In this document: in pieces, positions 47,188 to 54,904 of the stretch
Numbering within the stretch: the stretch's first letter is position 1
Layout of the letters: each line of letters opens with the position of its first letter
Source: Halomonas campaniensis
GTDB taxonomy: Bacteria > Pseudomonadota > Gammaproteobacteria > Pseudomonadales > Halomonadaceae
Length of the DNA stretch: 64,000 nucleotides
Reading direction: 5' to 3'
Assembly: GCF_014193375.1 (NCBI RefSeq)
Contig: NZ_JACHZF010000019.1
Location: 16,221 to 80,220 of the forward strand
Made by a program: the position numbers and the translations under genes
Notes under the pieces: generated by a model
Databases searched by the model: none
What the model saw: the letters and a program-made list of their open reading frames with translations, nothing else
What the model was told of the DNA's origin: nothing

Positions 47188-48057
47188 GTGGGCTATCTCG
47201 TCGGCGTTACCGTGCTGTGGGCCTTCTCGTTCTCGCTGATCGGCGTCTACCTGGCCGGCCAGGTGGACAGCTACTTCGCCGTGGCGATGCGCGTCGCCCT
47301 GGCGGCCCTGGTCTTCCTGCCCTTCCTGCGGCCCGGGCTGCTGCGTGGCCGCCAGCGCCTGATCCTGATGGGGCTCGGGGCGGTTCAGCTGGGGCTGATG
47401 TACATCTTCTTCTACCAGTCCTTCCTGCTGCTCTCGGTACCCGAGGTACTGCTCTTCACCATCTTCACGCCACTCTACATCACCCTGCTCGACGACGCCC
47501 TGTTCGGCCGCTTCACCCCCTTCTACCTGCTCACCGCGGCGCTGGCCGTGCTGGGTGCCGCGGTGATCCGCTACGATGGCCTCGACAGCGGCTTCCTGCT
47601 CGGCTTTTTGGTGGTGCAGGGCGCCAACCTCTGCTTCGCCCTGGGCCAGGTGGGCTATCGGCGCCTCTCCGCGGAGCTGCCCGACTCGCTGCCGCGCCAC
47701 AGCGTCTTCGCCTGGTTCTACCTGGGGGCGCTGGTCGTCGCCCTGCCGGCCTTCGCCCTGCTCGGCAACGCCACTGCCCTGCCCACCACCGGGGTGCAGT
47801 GGGGCGTGCTGCTGTGGCTGGGGCTGGTGGCCTCCGGGGTGGGCTACTTCCTGTGGAACCTGGGCGCCACCCGGGTCGACGCCGGGGCCCTGGCGATCAT
47901 GAACAATGCCCTGATCCCCGCCGGCCTGCTGGTCAACCTGGTGATCTGGAACCGCGACGCCGACCTCGCCCGGCTGGCGCTGGGCGGGGCGATCATCGCC
48001 GGGTCGCTCTGGCTCAACGAGTGGTGGCTCAAGCGGCGCGCCCTCCCGGCCGCCTGA
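47188..48057 (+). CDS. DMT family (EamA) transporter
   Basis: The 289-residue protein has about ten hydrophobic helices and two EamA repeats. It includes FSLIGVYLAGQVDSYFAVAMRVALAALVFLP in repeat one and SGVGYFLWNLGATRVDAGALAIMNNALIPAGLL in repeat two. It is likely an inner-membrane exporter or importer of amino acids or metabolites; the substrate is unknown. The start is GTG at 47188 with GGAG upstream and a near-consensus promoter. Confidence 0.88.
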   Translation: MGYLVGVTVLWAFSFSLIGVYLAGQVDSYFAVAMRVALAALVFLPFLRPGLLRGRQRLILMGLGAVQLGLMYIFFYQSFLLLSVPEVLLFTIFTPLYITLLDDALFGRFTPFYLLTAALAVLGAAVIRYDGLDSGFLLGFLVVQGANLCFALGQVGYRRLSAELPDSLPRHSVFAWFYLGALVVALPAFALLGNATALPTTGVQWGVLLWLGLVASGVGYFLWNLGATRVDAGALAIMNNALIPAGLLVNLVIWNRDADLARLALGGAIIAGSLWLNEWWLKRRALPAA

Positions 48058-48120
48058 GCCGGTTTGCCGGGGCGCGGGGCAGTCGCCATAATGGGCCGCT
48101 GCGATGCGAGAGGCCCGTGC

Positions 48121-49038
48121 ATGCCATCCGAACAGAGTTCCCCGACGGGGCGCGACAAGGCGTCCTTCCGCAGTATCGGTCTGATCGGCCGCCTGGGCAG
48201 CGCCAAGGTGGTCGAGACCCTCAAGCGGCTGATTCGCTTTCTGGACGGGCGTGGCTATCACGTCATCATCGAGGATCGCACCGCCACGGTGCTCCTCGAC
48301 CATGGCCATCCCGAGGCCAGCCGCCGCATGCTGGGCCAGCTGTGCGACCTGGTGATCGTGGTCGGCGGCGACGGCAGCCTGCTCGGCGCCGCCCGGTCCC
48401 TCTGCCACAGCGGCACCCTGGTGCTGGGCGTGAATCGTGGCCGCCTGGGGTTCCTCACCGACATCTCGCCGGACGAGCTCGAGGCCCGCGTGGGCGAGGT
48501 GCTCGAGGGGTGCTACGAGGTGGAGGAGCGCTTCCTGCTCGACGCCGAGCTCTATCGCGACGGCACCCTGATGGGCAGTGGTGATGCCCTCAACGAGGTG
48601 GTGCTGCACCCCGGCAAGGCGGTGCGCATGATCGAGTTCGAGCTGTTCATCGACGACCAGTTCGTCTACAGCCAGCGCAGCGACGGGCTGATCATCGCCA
48701 CGCCCACCGGTTCCACCGCCTACTCGCTCTCCGGCGGTGGCCCCATCATGCACCCGAAGCTCGACGTGGTGACCCTGGTGCCGATGTTTCCCCATACCCT
48801 CTCCAGCCGGCCCATCGTCATCGATGCCGCCAGCGAGATCCGTATCCACATCGGCGAGACCAACCAGACCTATCCCCATATCAGCTGCGACGGCCAGACC
48901 CGCGCGGTGGCCAAGCCCGACGACGTGCTGGTGATCCGCCGCAAGCCCCAGCGCGTGCAGCTGGTGCACCCGCTCGGCCACAACTTCTTCGAGGTCCTGC
49001 GCAGCAAGCTGGGCTGGAGCAACCGCCTGGGAGACTGA
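48121..49038 (+). CDS. nadK: NAD kinase
   Basis: The 305-residue enzyme phosphorylates NAD to NADP. It has the catalytic GGDG motif at residues 82-85 (VIVVGGDGSLLGAARSL), GVNRGRLGFLTDI, ALNEVVLHPG and the substrate segment IIATPTGSTAYSLSGGGPIMHP. The start at 48121 (MPSEQSS) follows GAGAGG; the earlier in-frame start at 48064 adds non-conserved residues. It is followed at once by the phosphoesterase gene. Confidence 0.97.
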   Translation: MPSEQSSPTGRDKASFRSIGLIGRLGSAKVVETLKRLIRFLDGRGYHVIIEDRTATVLLDHGHPEASRRMLGQLCDLVIVVGGDGSLLGAARSLCHSGTLVLGVNRGRLGFLTDISPDELEARVGEVLEGCYEVEERFLLDAELYRDGTLMGSGDALNEVVLHPGKAVRMIEFELFIDDQFVYSQRSDGLIIATPTGSTAYSLSGGGPIMHPKLDVVTLVPMFPHTLSSRPIVIDAASEIRIHIGETNQTYPHISCDGQTRAVAKPDDVLVIRRKPQRVQLVHPLGHNFFEVLRSKLGWSNRLGD

Positions 49039-49039
49039 T

Positions 49040-50044
49040 GTGATAACGCAGGCGAAGCTCGAAGGGTACGACCTGATCGGCGACGTGCACGGCTGTGGCG
49101 CCACCCTGGCGGCCCTGCTGGAGAAGCTCGGCTATCACCAGCGCGGCGGCGTCTATCGCCATCCCCGGCGTCGCGTGATCTTCCTCGGCGACCTGATCGA
49201 CCGTGGCCCGCGCATCCGCCTGGCGGTGCAGATCGCCCGGCGCATGGTGGAGGAGGGCGAGGCCCATATCGTCATGGGCAACCACGAGTACAACGCCCTG
49301 GCCTACTGCCACCGGGCGCCCTCGGGCCTGGGGCGCGAGTGGCTGCGCGAGCATACCCCGCGCCACAACCGCATCATCAAGGAGACCCTGGAGCAGTATC
49401 GCGACCATCCCCAGGAGTGGGAGGAGGCGCTGGCCTGGTTCCTCGACATTCCGCTCTGCCTGGAGCGCGACGGCCTGCGGGTGGTGCACGCCTGCTGGGA
49501 CCAGGCGCTGATCGACGACTTGCTCAGCCGCCGGCCGAATGGCTGCATGGACGAGGCGTTCCTGGTGGAGTCCACGGCGCCGGGCACGCGTGCCTTCGAG
49601 ATCCTCGATCGCCTGACCCGCGGCACCCATATCCCGCTGCCCACCGGCACCGAGATCCACTCCGGCGACGGTTTCACCCGGCGCAGCTTCCGGGCCCACT
49701 TCTGGGCCAGGGAACCGGAGACCTGGGGTGACGTGGTGTTCCAGCCGGACAACCTGCCCGGCGACCTGGAGCTGCGGACGCTGACCGACGAGGAGCGCGC
49801 CCGGCTCAGCCACTACGGGCTCGACGAGCCGCCGCTGTTCATCGGCCACTACTGGTGCGAGGGGGTGCCGGCCCTGCCGGCGCCCAACGTGGCCTGCCTG
49901 GACTACAGCGCCGTCAAGTTCGGGCGCCTGGTGGCCTACCGCTGGAGCGGCGAACGGCGCCTGGACGCCGACCACTTCGTCTGGCTGCGTGTGCCCCGCG
50001 AGGAGCAGACCCGTCCACGGCCCTGGGAGATCGACCTCGATTGA
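49040..50044 (+). CDS. metallophosphoesterase (ApaH/PrpE-like)
   Basis: The 334-residue protein has the metal-binding motifs GDVHGCGATL (residues 14-18), VIFLGDLIDRGPRI and VMGNHEYNALAYCH of calcineurin-like phosphoesterases, in the PrpE/ApaH group. Possible substrates are dinucleoside tetraphosphates or phosphoproteins. The start is GTG at 49040, two bases after the nadK stop, with GGGAG in the nadK end, so it is coupled to nadK. Its C-terminal half is distinct from E. coli ApaH. Confidence 0.88.
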   Translation: MITQAKLEGYDLIGDVHGCGATLAALLEKLGYHQRGGVYRHPRRRVIFLGDLIDRGPRIRLAVQIARRMVEEGEAHIVMGNHEYNALAYCHRAPSGLGREWLREHTPRHNRIIKETLEQYRDHPQEWEEALAWFLDIPLCLERDGLRVVHACWDQALIDDLLSRRPNGCMDEAFLVESTAPGTRAFEILDRLTRGTHIPLPTGTEIHSGDGFTRRSFRAHFWAREPETWGDVVFQPDNLPGDLELRTLTDEERARLSHYGLDEPPLFIGHYWCEGVPALPAPNVACLDYSAVKFGRLVAYRWSGERRLDADHFVWLRVPREEQTRPRPWEIDLD

Positions 50045-50170
50045 TACAAAAGATTACCAAAAAACTTTCCCGCTGCCGTGAACTCCTGGCCGTGTCCGTC
50101 ATCAGAGTAGGTGTTCCCTTGAATGATCCCTTGCTCTTGTCCGGCGGCCCCCTCCGCCGGACTTTTTCTT
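50045..50170 (+). terminator. intrinsic terminator with untranslated region after the phosphoesterase gene
   Basis: A 9-bp stem (GTCCGGCGG/CCGCCGGAC) with a six-base loop at 50139-50162 is followed by TTTTTCTTT. It is a strong intrinsic terminator, about 95 bases after the nadK-phosphoesterase operon stop. The untranslated stretch between the stop and the hairpin has AT-rich parts but no gene. Confidence 0.75.
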
Positions 50171-50210
50171 TGTGTCCGCTTGCCACGCCCTGCGGGGCTC
50201 GGGAGGTGCC

Positions 50211-51071
50211 ATGTACCGGGTGATCCTGCTGCCCCGCGAGGCCGATACCGGTGAGCTGCGGCGTGCCCTCTGGGCGCACCGCATCGGCCACCGGATCACC
50301 GAGGAGGAGGAGGGGCAGATGCTGTGGCTGGCCGACCCGGCCCAGCACGACGCCCTGCTGCAGCTGGTGGCCCGCTGGCAGCGTGGCGAGCCGCTGATGC
50401 CCGAGGGGAGGCCCGCCGCGACGCATCCGGCGGCCGGTGCGGCCTCGCTGCTCGGCCCGCTGCGCCAGGCGCCGGTCACCGCGATCACCCTGGGTTTATG
50501 CCTGCTGGTGTTCGCCGTGATGGCGGTGCTGGGCGATCGGGTGATCGCGGCCCTGGCCATCGTGCCGCTGGGCGTGGTCAACGGCAGCCTCGCCGTGGGC
50601 AGCCTGACCGAGGCGGTGGCCTCCGGCCAGGTCTGGCGGCTGCTGTCGCCGGCCTTCCTGCACTTCGGCTGGATGCATCTGATCTTCAACATGCTGTGGC
50701 TCTGGTACTTCGGCCGCCAGGTCGAGGCGCTGCAGGGCAGCGGGCGCATGCTGACGATCCTGCTGGCTGCCGGCATCGGCGCCAACCTGGCCCAGTATGC
50801 CGCCGGCACCGTGCTGTTCGGCGGCATGTCGGGCGTCGACTTCGCCCTGCTCGGCTACGTCTGGCTGATGTCGCGTCGAGCCCCGGGAAGCGGCTTCTTC
50901 GTGCCCCAGATGCTGGTGGCCTTCATGCTCGGCTGGATGGTCTTCACCATGACCGACATGGCCGGGGCCGTGGGCTTCGGCAACGTGGCCAACGAGGCGC
51001 ACCTGGGCGGGCTGGTCGTGGGCCTGCTGCTGGGCTGGTACCATTCCGGGCGAGCACGCCGGCAGCGCTGA
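50211..51071 (+). CDS. rhomboid family intramembrane serine protease
   Basis: The 286-residue protein has an N-terminal cytosolic domain like E. coli GlpG (about residues 1-80) and six membrane helices. The catalytic pair is Ser207 in GGMSGVD and His264 in NEAHLGG; HFGWMHLIFNMLWLWYFG is the conserved second-helix motif. It cleaves single-pass membrane proteins within the bilayer. The start at 50211 follows GGGAGG; an earlier start at 50172 is rejected because it lies across the preceding terminator region. Confidence 0.9.
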   Translation: MYRVILLPREADTGELRRALWAHRIGHRITEEEEGQMLWLADPAQHDALLQLVARWQRGEPLMPEGRPAATHPAAGAASLLGPLRQAPVTAITLGLCLLVFAVMAVLGDRVIAALAIVPLGVVNGSLAVGSLTEAVASGQVWRLLSPAFLHFGWMHLIFNMLWLWYFGRQVEALQGSGRMLTILLAAGIGANLAQYAAGTVLFGGMSGVDFALLGYVWLMSRRAPGSGFFVPQMLVAFMLGWMVFTMTDMAGAVGFGNVANEAHLGGLVVGLLLGWYHSGRARRQR

Positions 51072-51099
51072 GCTTGCCATCACCATCGAGAGACGAACC

Positions 51100-51384
51100 A
51101 TGAGCGATATGACCTTCGAGCGCATGATCCAGCAGATGACCCCGGCCATCTACGACAGCCTCAAGCAGGCCGTGGCCCTGCGCAAGTGGCCCGACGGCCG
51201 GATGCTGACCCGCGAGCAGACCGAGCTCTGTCTCGAGGCGGTGATGCGCTACGAGGTGGAGAACCACGTGCCGGAGAGCGAGCGGGTGGGCTACCTGGAG
51301 CGGCGCACCTGCGGCGGGGCCAGCAGCGGTGCCAATGTCGACCCGGCGCTGGCCGGCCTGGCCAAGGACGCCAGCCGTGACTGA
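51100..51384 (+). CDS. YeaC family protein (DUF1315)
   Basis: The 94-residue protein matches YeaC/DUF1315, with MTPAIYDSLKQAVALRKWPDGRMLTREQTELCLEAVMRYE. The function is unknown. It starts 28 bp after the rhomboid gene and its stop lies inside the start of the DUF2797 gene, so the three are probably co-transcribed. Confidence 0.9.
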   Translation: MSDMTFERMIQQMTPAIYDSLKQAVALRKWPDGRMLTREQTELCLEAVMRYEVENHVPESERVGYLERRTCGGASSGANVDPALAGLAKDASRD

Positions 51385-52228
51385 GTCGATCGCCTCGGCC
51401 GCCGAGGTCCAGGGCTGCCTGACCAAGATGGCCATCGCCCCGGGCCAGGGCGGCGAGCCCGCCCGCTACACCCTGCGTGCCGGGGAGCAGCACCTGGTGC
51501 TCAACGAGCGCCTCGGTCGGTCGCTCACGCTCACCTGGACCGGCGCCATCGCCTGCACCCACTGCGGTCGGGCGACGAAGAAGAGCTTCGCCCAGGGCTA
51601 CTGCTACCCCTGCTTCAAGAAGCTGGCCCAGTGCGATACCTGCATCATGAAGCCCGAGACCTGCCACTTCTACGAAGGCACCTGCCGCGAGCCGGAGTGG
51701 GCCGAGCGCCACTGTTTCCAGCCCCACGTGGTCTACCTGGCCAACGCCTCGGGCCTGAAGGTGGGCATCACCCGTGGCAGCCAGGTGCCGACGCGCTGGC
51801 TCGACCAGGGCGCCGTCCAGGCCCTGCCGGTCTTCGAGGTGGACACCCGCCAGCAGTCCGGCTTCGTCGAGATGCTGTTCAAGGAGCAGGTGTCCGACCG
51901 CACCAACTGGCGGGCCATGCTCAAGGGCGACACCGTCGAGATGGACCTGCCCGCCGAGCGCGACCGCCTGCTGGCGCGCCTGGAGAGTGGCCTGGCCAAC
52001 CTGCGCGAGCGCTTCGGCCACGACGCCATCCGCCTGCTCGATGCGCCGCCGGTGACCCTCGACTACCCGGTGCTCGAGTACCCCACCAAGGTAGTCTCCC
52101 ACAACCTCGACAAGACCCCGGAGATCGGCGGTACCCTGCTCGGCCTGAAGGGCCAGTACCTGATCCTCGACAGCGGGGTGATCAACCTGCGCAAGTACAC
52201 CGGGTACGAGGTCAAGGTCGCCGCCTGA
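51377..52228 (+). CDS. DUF2797 domain-containing protein
   Basis: The 283-residue protein has N-terminal zinc-binding cysteine pairs (CTHCGR, CYPCFKK, CDTCIMKPETC). A GIY-YIG-like segment follows (VVYLANASGLKVGITRGSQVPTRWLDQGA). These are the hallmarks of DUF2797, which resembles a nuclease fold of uncertain activity. The start GTG at 51377 overlaps the YeaC stop by eight bases; AAGGAC lies upstream. Other starts further upstream (51329) are in YeaC. Confidence 0.87.
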   Translation: MTESIASAAEVQGCLTKMAIAPGQGGEPARYTLRAGEQHLVLNERLGRSLTLTWTGAIACTHCGRATKKSFAQGYCYPCFKKLAQCDTCIMKPETCHFYEGTCREPEWAERHCFQPHVVYLANASGLKVGITRGSQVPTRWLDQGAVQALPVFEVDTRQQSGFVEMLFKEQVSDRTNWRAMLKGDTVEMDLPAERDRLLARLESGLANLRERFGHDAIRLLDAPPVTLDYPVLEYPTKVVSHNLDKTPEIGGTLLGLKGQYLILDSGVINLRKYTGYEVKVAA

Positions 52229-52290
52229 GCCTTCGGCTATCCTGTCGGCATCCGGGGCAGCCGCCCGCGATCGTCCACAGGAGAGCCACC

Positions 52291-53289
52291 ATGACCGAGA
52301 CCATGCGCGCCATGCGTCTGCATGCGCCGGGCCAGCCCCTGGTGCTGGAGGAGATCCCGCGTCCGCGGCCCGGCCGCGGAGAGGTCCAGCTGCGCGTGCT
52401 GGCCTGTGGCGTCTGCCGTACCGACCTGCACGTGGTGGACGGCGAGCTGCCCGACCCGCGTCTGCCGCTGGTGCCCGGCCACGAGATCATCGGCGAGGTG
52501 ACCGCGCTGGGGGAGGGCGTGACCGGGCTGGCGCCCGGCCAGCGGGTCGGCGTGCCCTGGCTGGGCTGGACCTGCGGCGAGTGCGAGCCCTGCCGGCGCG
52601 GTGAGGAGAACCTCTGCGAGCGCGCCGCCTTCACCGGCTATACCCGCGACGGCGGCTACGCCGAGTACGTCGCGGCCGACGCCCGCTACTGCTTCCCCGT
52701 CCATGACGACGACGCCCAGGGTGCCGCGCCGCTGCTCTGCGCCGGGCTGATCGGCTATCGTACCTGGCGCCTGGCCGGCGCCGAGGCGCCCCATCGCCTG
52801 GGCATCTACGGCTTCGGTGCCGCCGCCCATATCCTCATCCAGCTGGCCCTGGCCCGCGGCCAGCGGGTCTACGCCTTCACCCGCCCTGGCGACGAGGCGG
52901 CCCAGGCCTTCGCCCGCCGCCTCGGCGCCAGCTGGGCCGGCGGCAGCGACGAGGCGCCTCCCGCGGTGTTGGACGCCGCCCTGCTGTTCGCCCCGGTGGG
53001 TGAACTGATCCCCACTGCCCTCGCCCACGTGCGTCCCGGCGGGGTGGTGGTATCCGGCGGGATCCACATGTCCGATATCCCGAGCTTTCCCTACCGGCTG
53101 CTGTGGGAGGAGCGCTCGGTGAAGTCGGTGGCCAACCTCACCCGCCGCGACGGCGAGGAGTTCCTGGCCCTGGCCGCCGAGGTGCCGATCCGCACCGAGA
53201 CCCGCGCCTATCCACTGGCAGAGGCCAATCGCGCCCTCGATGACCTGCGCGAGGGACGACTCTCCGGTGCGGCGGTGCTGATTCCCTGA
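52291..53289 (+). CDS. zinc-dependent alcohol dehydrogenase family protein
   Basis: The 332-residue enzyme is a medium-chain dehydrogenase. Catalytic zinc ligands are Cys42 (CGVCRTD) and His64-Glu65 (PGHEIIGEV). The structural zinc cysteines are 95, 98, 101 and 109 (CGECEPCRRGEENLC). The Rossmann motif is GIYGFGAAAHI, in which the usual G-x-G-x-x-G is G-F-G-A-A-A, a mild deviation. It converts alcohols and aldehydes with NAD(P); the substrate is unknown. An AGGAGAG ribosome-binding site precedes it, and a TATCCT -10 candidate lies near 52236. Confidence 0.9.
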   Translation: MTETMRAMRLHAPGQPLVLEEIPRPRPGRGEVQLRVLACGVCRTDLHVVDGELPDPRLPLVPGHEIIGEVTALGEGVTGLAPGQRVGVPWLGWTCGECEPCRRGEENLCERAAFTGYTRDGGYAEYVAADARYCFPVHDDDAQGAAPLLCAGLIGYRTWRLAGAEAPHRLGIYGFGAAAHILIQLALARGQRVYAFTRPGDEAAQAFARRLGASWAGGSDEAPPAVLDAALLFAPVGELIPTALAHVRPGGVVVSGGIHMSDIPSFPYRLLWEERSVKSVANLTRRDGEEFLALAAEVPIRTETRAYPLAEANRALDDLREGRLSGAAVLIP

Positions 53290-53333
53290 GGCCCATGTTG
53301 CCCCCCGGCCGGGCCGCCGATCGGCGCGGCGGG

Positions 53334-54422
53334 TCAGGCGAACAGGTCGCCCTGGGCATGGGGCGGGCGGAAGGCGGTGGTGTCCAGGCGCATGGCCGCC
53401 TCGGCCGCCGGGGTATTGAGCCCCAGCCGCCGGCAGGCCCCACGGAAGCGCTGCTCCAGCAGGTCGGCGAAGACGCCCTCGCCGCGCATGCGGTGGCCGA
53501 AGCGCGGGTCGTAGTCCTTGCCGCTGCGACACTGCCGGATCAGGCTCATCACCTTGCCGGCCCGCTCGGGGGTGTGGGTCGCAAGCCAGGCTTCGAACAG
53601 CGGGGCGACCTCGTGGGGCAGGCGAAGCAGCATCCAGCCGGCGGTGGACGCGCCGGCATCCGCGGCCGCCGCCAGCAGGCACTCCAGTTCATGGTCGGTC
53701 AGCCCGGGAATCACCGGCGAGACCAGGGTGCCGACCGGCACCCCCGCAGCGCTCAGGGCCCGGATCACCCGCAGCCGTGCGGCGGGCGAGGCGGTGCGGG
53801 GCTCCAGGGTGCGCTTGAGGTCGGCATCGAGGCTGGTCAGGCTCACCATCACCCGCACCAGGCGCCGCTCGGCCAGCGCCGTGAGCAGCTCCAGGTCGCG
53901 CAGGATCAGGGCCCCCTTGGTCACCAGCGTCACCGGGTGGCGACACGCCAGCAGCAGTTCCAGCACCGCGCGGGTGGTCCCCAGGCTGGCCTCGATGGGC
54001 TGGTAGATGTCGGTATTGCCGGCGAGGTTGATGGGTCGGCAGGCATAGCCCGGCCGGCACAGCTCCTCCCTCAGGCGCTCCACCAGGCCGGTGCGGGCGA
54101 TCAGCCGGGTCTCGAAGTCGAGCCCGGGGGAGAGATCCCAGTAGGCGTGGCTGGGACGGGCATAGCAGTAGATGCAGCCGTGCTCGCAGCCGCGATAGGG
54201 GTTGATGGAACGATCGAAGGGCAGGTCCGGCGAGGTGTTCCAGGCCAGCGCGCTGCGCGTGCGCTCCTCGCGCACCTCGGTGGCGACGCTCGCCGGCGCC
54301 TCGTCCTGCCACCAGCCGTCGTCTTCCGCCACGCTGAGGGTGGGGGCGAAGCGGTTGGGGGGATCGAGGGTGGCGCCACGGCCCTTGCGGGCTGTCCCAT
54401 GGCGAGGCGGGGGATGGGCCAT
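53334..54422 (-). CDS. PA0069 family radical SAM protein
   Basis: The 362-residue protein has the radical SAM cluster motif C-x3-C-x2-C at Cys79, Cys83 and Cys86 (YRGCEHGCIYCYARP). It also has LAGNTDIYQPIEASLGTTRAVLELL, MVSLTSLDADLKRTLEPR and the C-terminal stretch RFRGACRRLGLN. It belongs to the PA0069 group related to spore photoproduct lyase. The reaction is not known. A perfect LexA box lies 15 bp upstream of the start, so it is likely an SOS gene. AAGGTGA precedes the ATG. Confidence 0.93.
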   Translation of the reverse strand: MAHPPPRHGTARKGRGATLDPPNRFAPTLSVAEDDGWWQDEAPASVATEVREERTRSALAWNTSPDLPFDRSINPYRGCEHGCIYCYARPSHAYWDLSPGLDFETRLIARTGLVERLREELCRPGYACRPINLAGNTDIYQPIEASLGTTRAVLELLLACRHPVTLVTKGALILRDLELLTALAERRLVRVMVSLTSLDADLKRTLEPRTASPAARLRVIRALSAAGVPVGTLVSPVIPGLTDHELECLLAAAADAGASTAGWMLLRLPHEVAPLFEAWLATHTPERAGKVMSLIRQCRSGKDYDPRFGHRMRGEGVFADLLEQRFRGACRRLGLNTPAAEAAMRLDTTAFRPPHAQGDLFA

Positions 54423-54436
54423 CGAGGTCACCTTGA

Positions 54437-54452
54437 CTGTATTTATGAACAG
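54437..54452 (-). promoter_or_regulatory. LexA (SOS) box
   Basis: CTGTATTTATGAACAG matches the LexA core CTGT-N8-ACAG exactly and is flanked by GA and TA as in strong sites. It overlaps the presumed promoter of the PA0069-type radical SAM gene. Confidence 0.8.
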
Positions 54453-54526
54453 TATAGGGGCCCGGCGACAGTCTGTCAGCCCACCGTCGGCTGGCGGCAC
54501 TCGGTCAATCCCGGGCCCGGGGCGCG

Positions 54527-54555
54527 TTGACGCTTTCCCGTGGGGTTGCTAGCTT
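54527..54555 (+). promoter_or_regulatory. promoter of the cobalamin-riboswitch btu operon
   Basis: TTGACG (54527-54532), a 17-bp spacer and TAGCTT (54550-54555) place the transcription start near 54562, just where the riboswitch begins. Confidence 0.65.
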
Positions 54556-54561
54556 ACGCGC

Positions 54562-54758
54562 ACTCTCAGGTGCTGGCGGCATGGCCGCCAGTGAAACGGG
54601 AAGTCGGTGCAATCCTCGGTCCCCCGAGCGACGAGTCCGACGCTGCCCCCGCAACGGTGATCGAGTCAAGAACGGCCCTCATGCCACTGTGCCCAGGCAC
54701 GGGAAGGCGGCCTTCCGTGAAGCCCTGCTTCCGCTCGTCAGCCCGGAGACCGGCCCGA
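54562..54758 (+). ncRNA. cobalamin (B12) riboswitch
   Basis: The leader contains the conserved B12-riboswitch elements in order: AGGTGCTGGCGGCATGGCC, CAGTGAAACGGGAAG, the B12 box GCTGCCCCCGCAACGGTGA and CAGCCCGGAGACCGGCC. It lies between a sigma-70 promoter and the btuB start. High adenosylcobalamin should lower expression of the btu operon. The exact 3' edge is approximate. Confidence 0.95.
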
Positions 54759-54904
54759 GAGTTCATGCCGTATCGCGGAGGGCGAATCCATGGCAGGGCA
54801 TCGACCGCACCGTTCGCGCCGCTCCCCTTCCCCTGTTCCCCCGCGCCGGCCCACCAGAAGAAGCAGGACGCCGTGCGGGTGAGCACGGCGAGCAAGGGAC
54901 AGAC

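Noticed and set aside
46597..49104. 835-residue minus-strand frame opposite the Pmp3-like, EamA and nadK genes
   Set aside because: It crosses three plus-strand genes and a promoter; low complexity.
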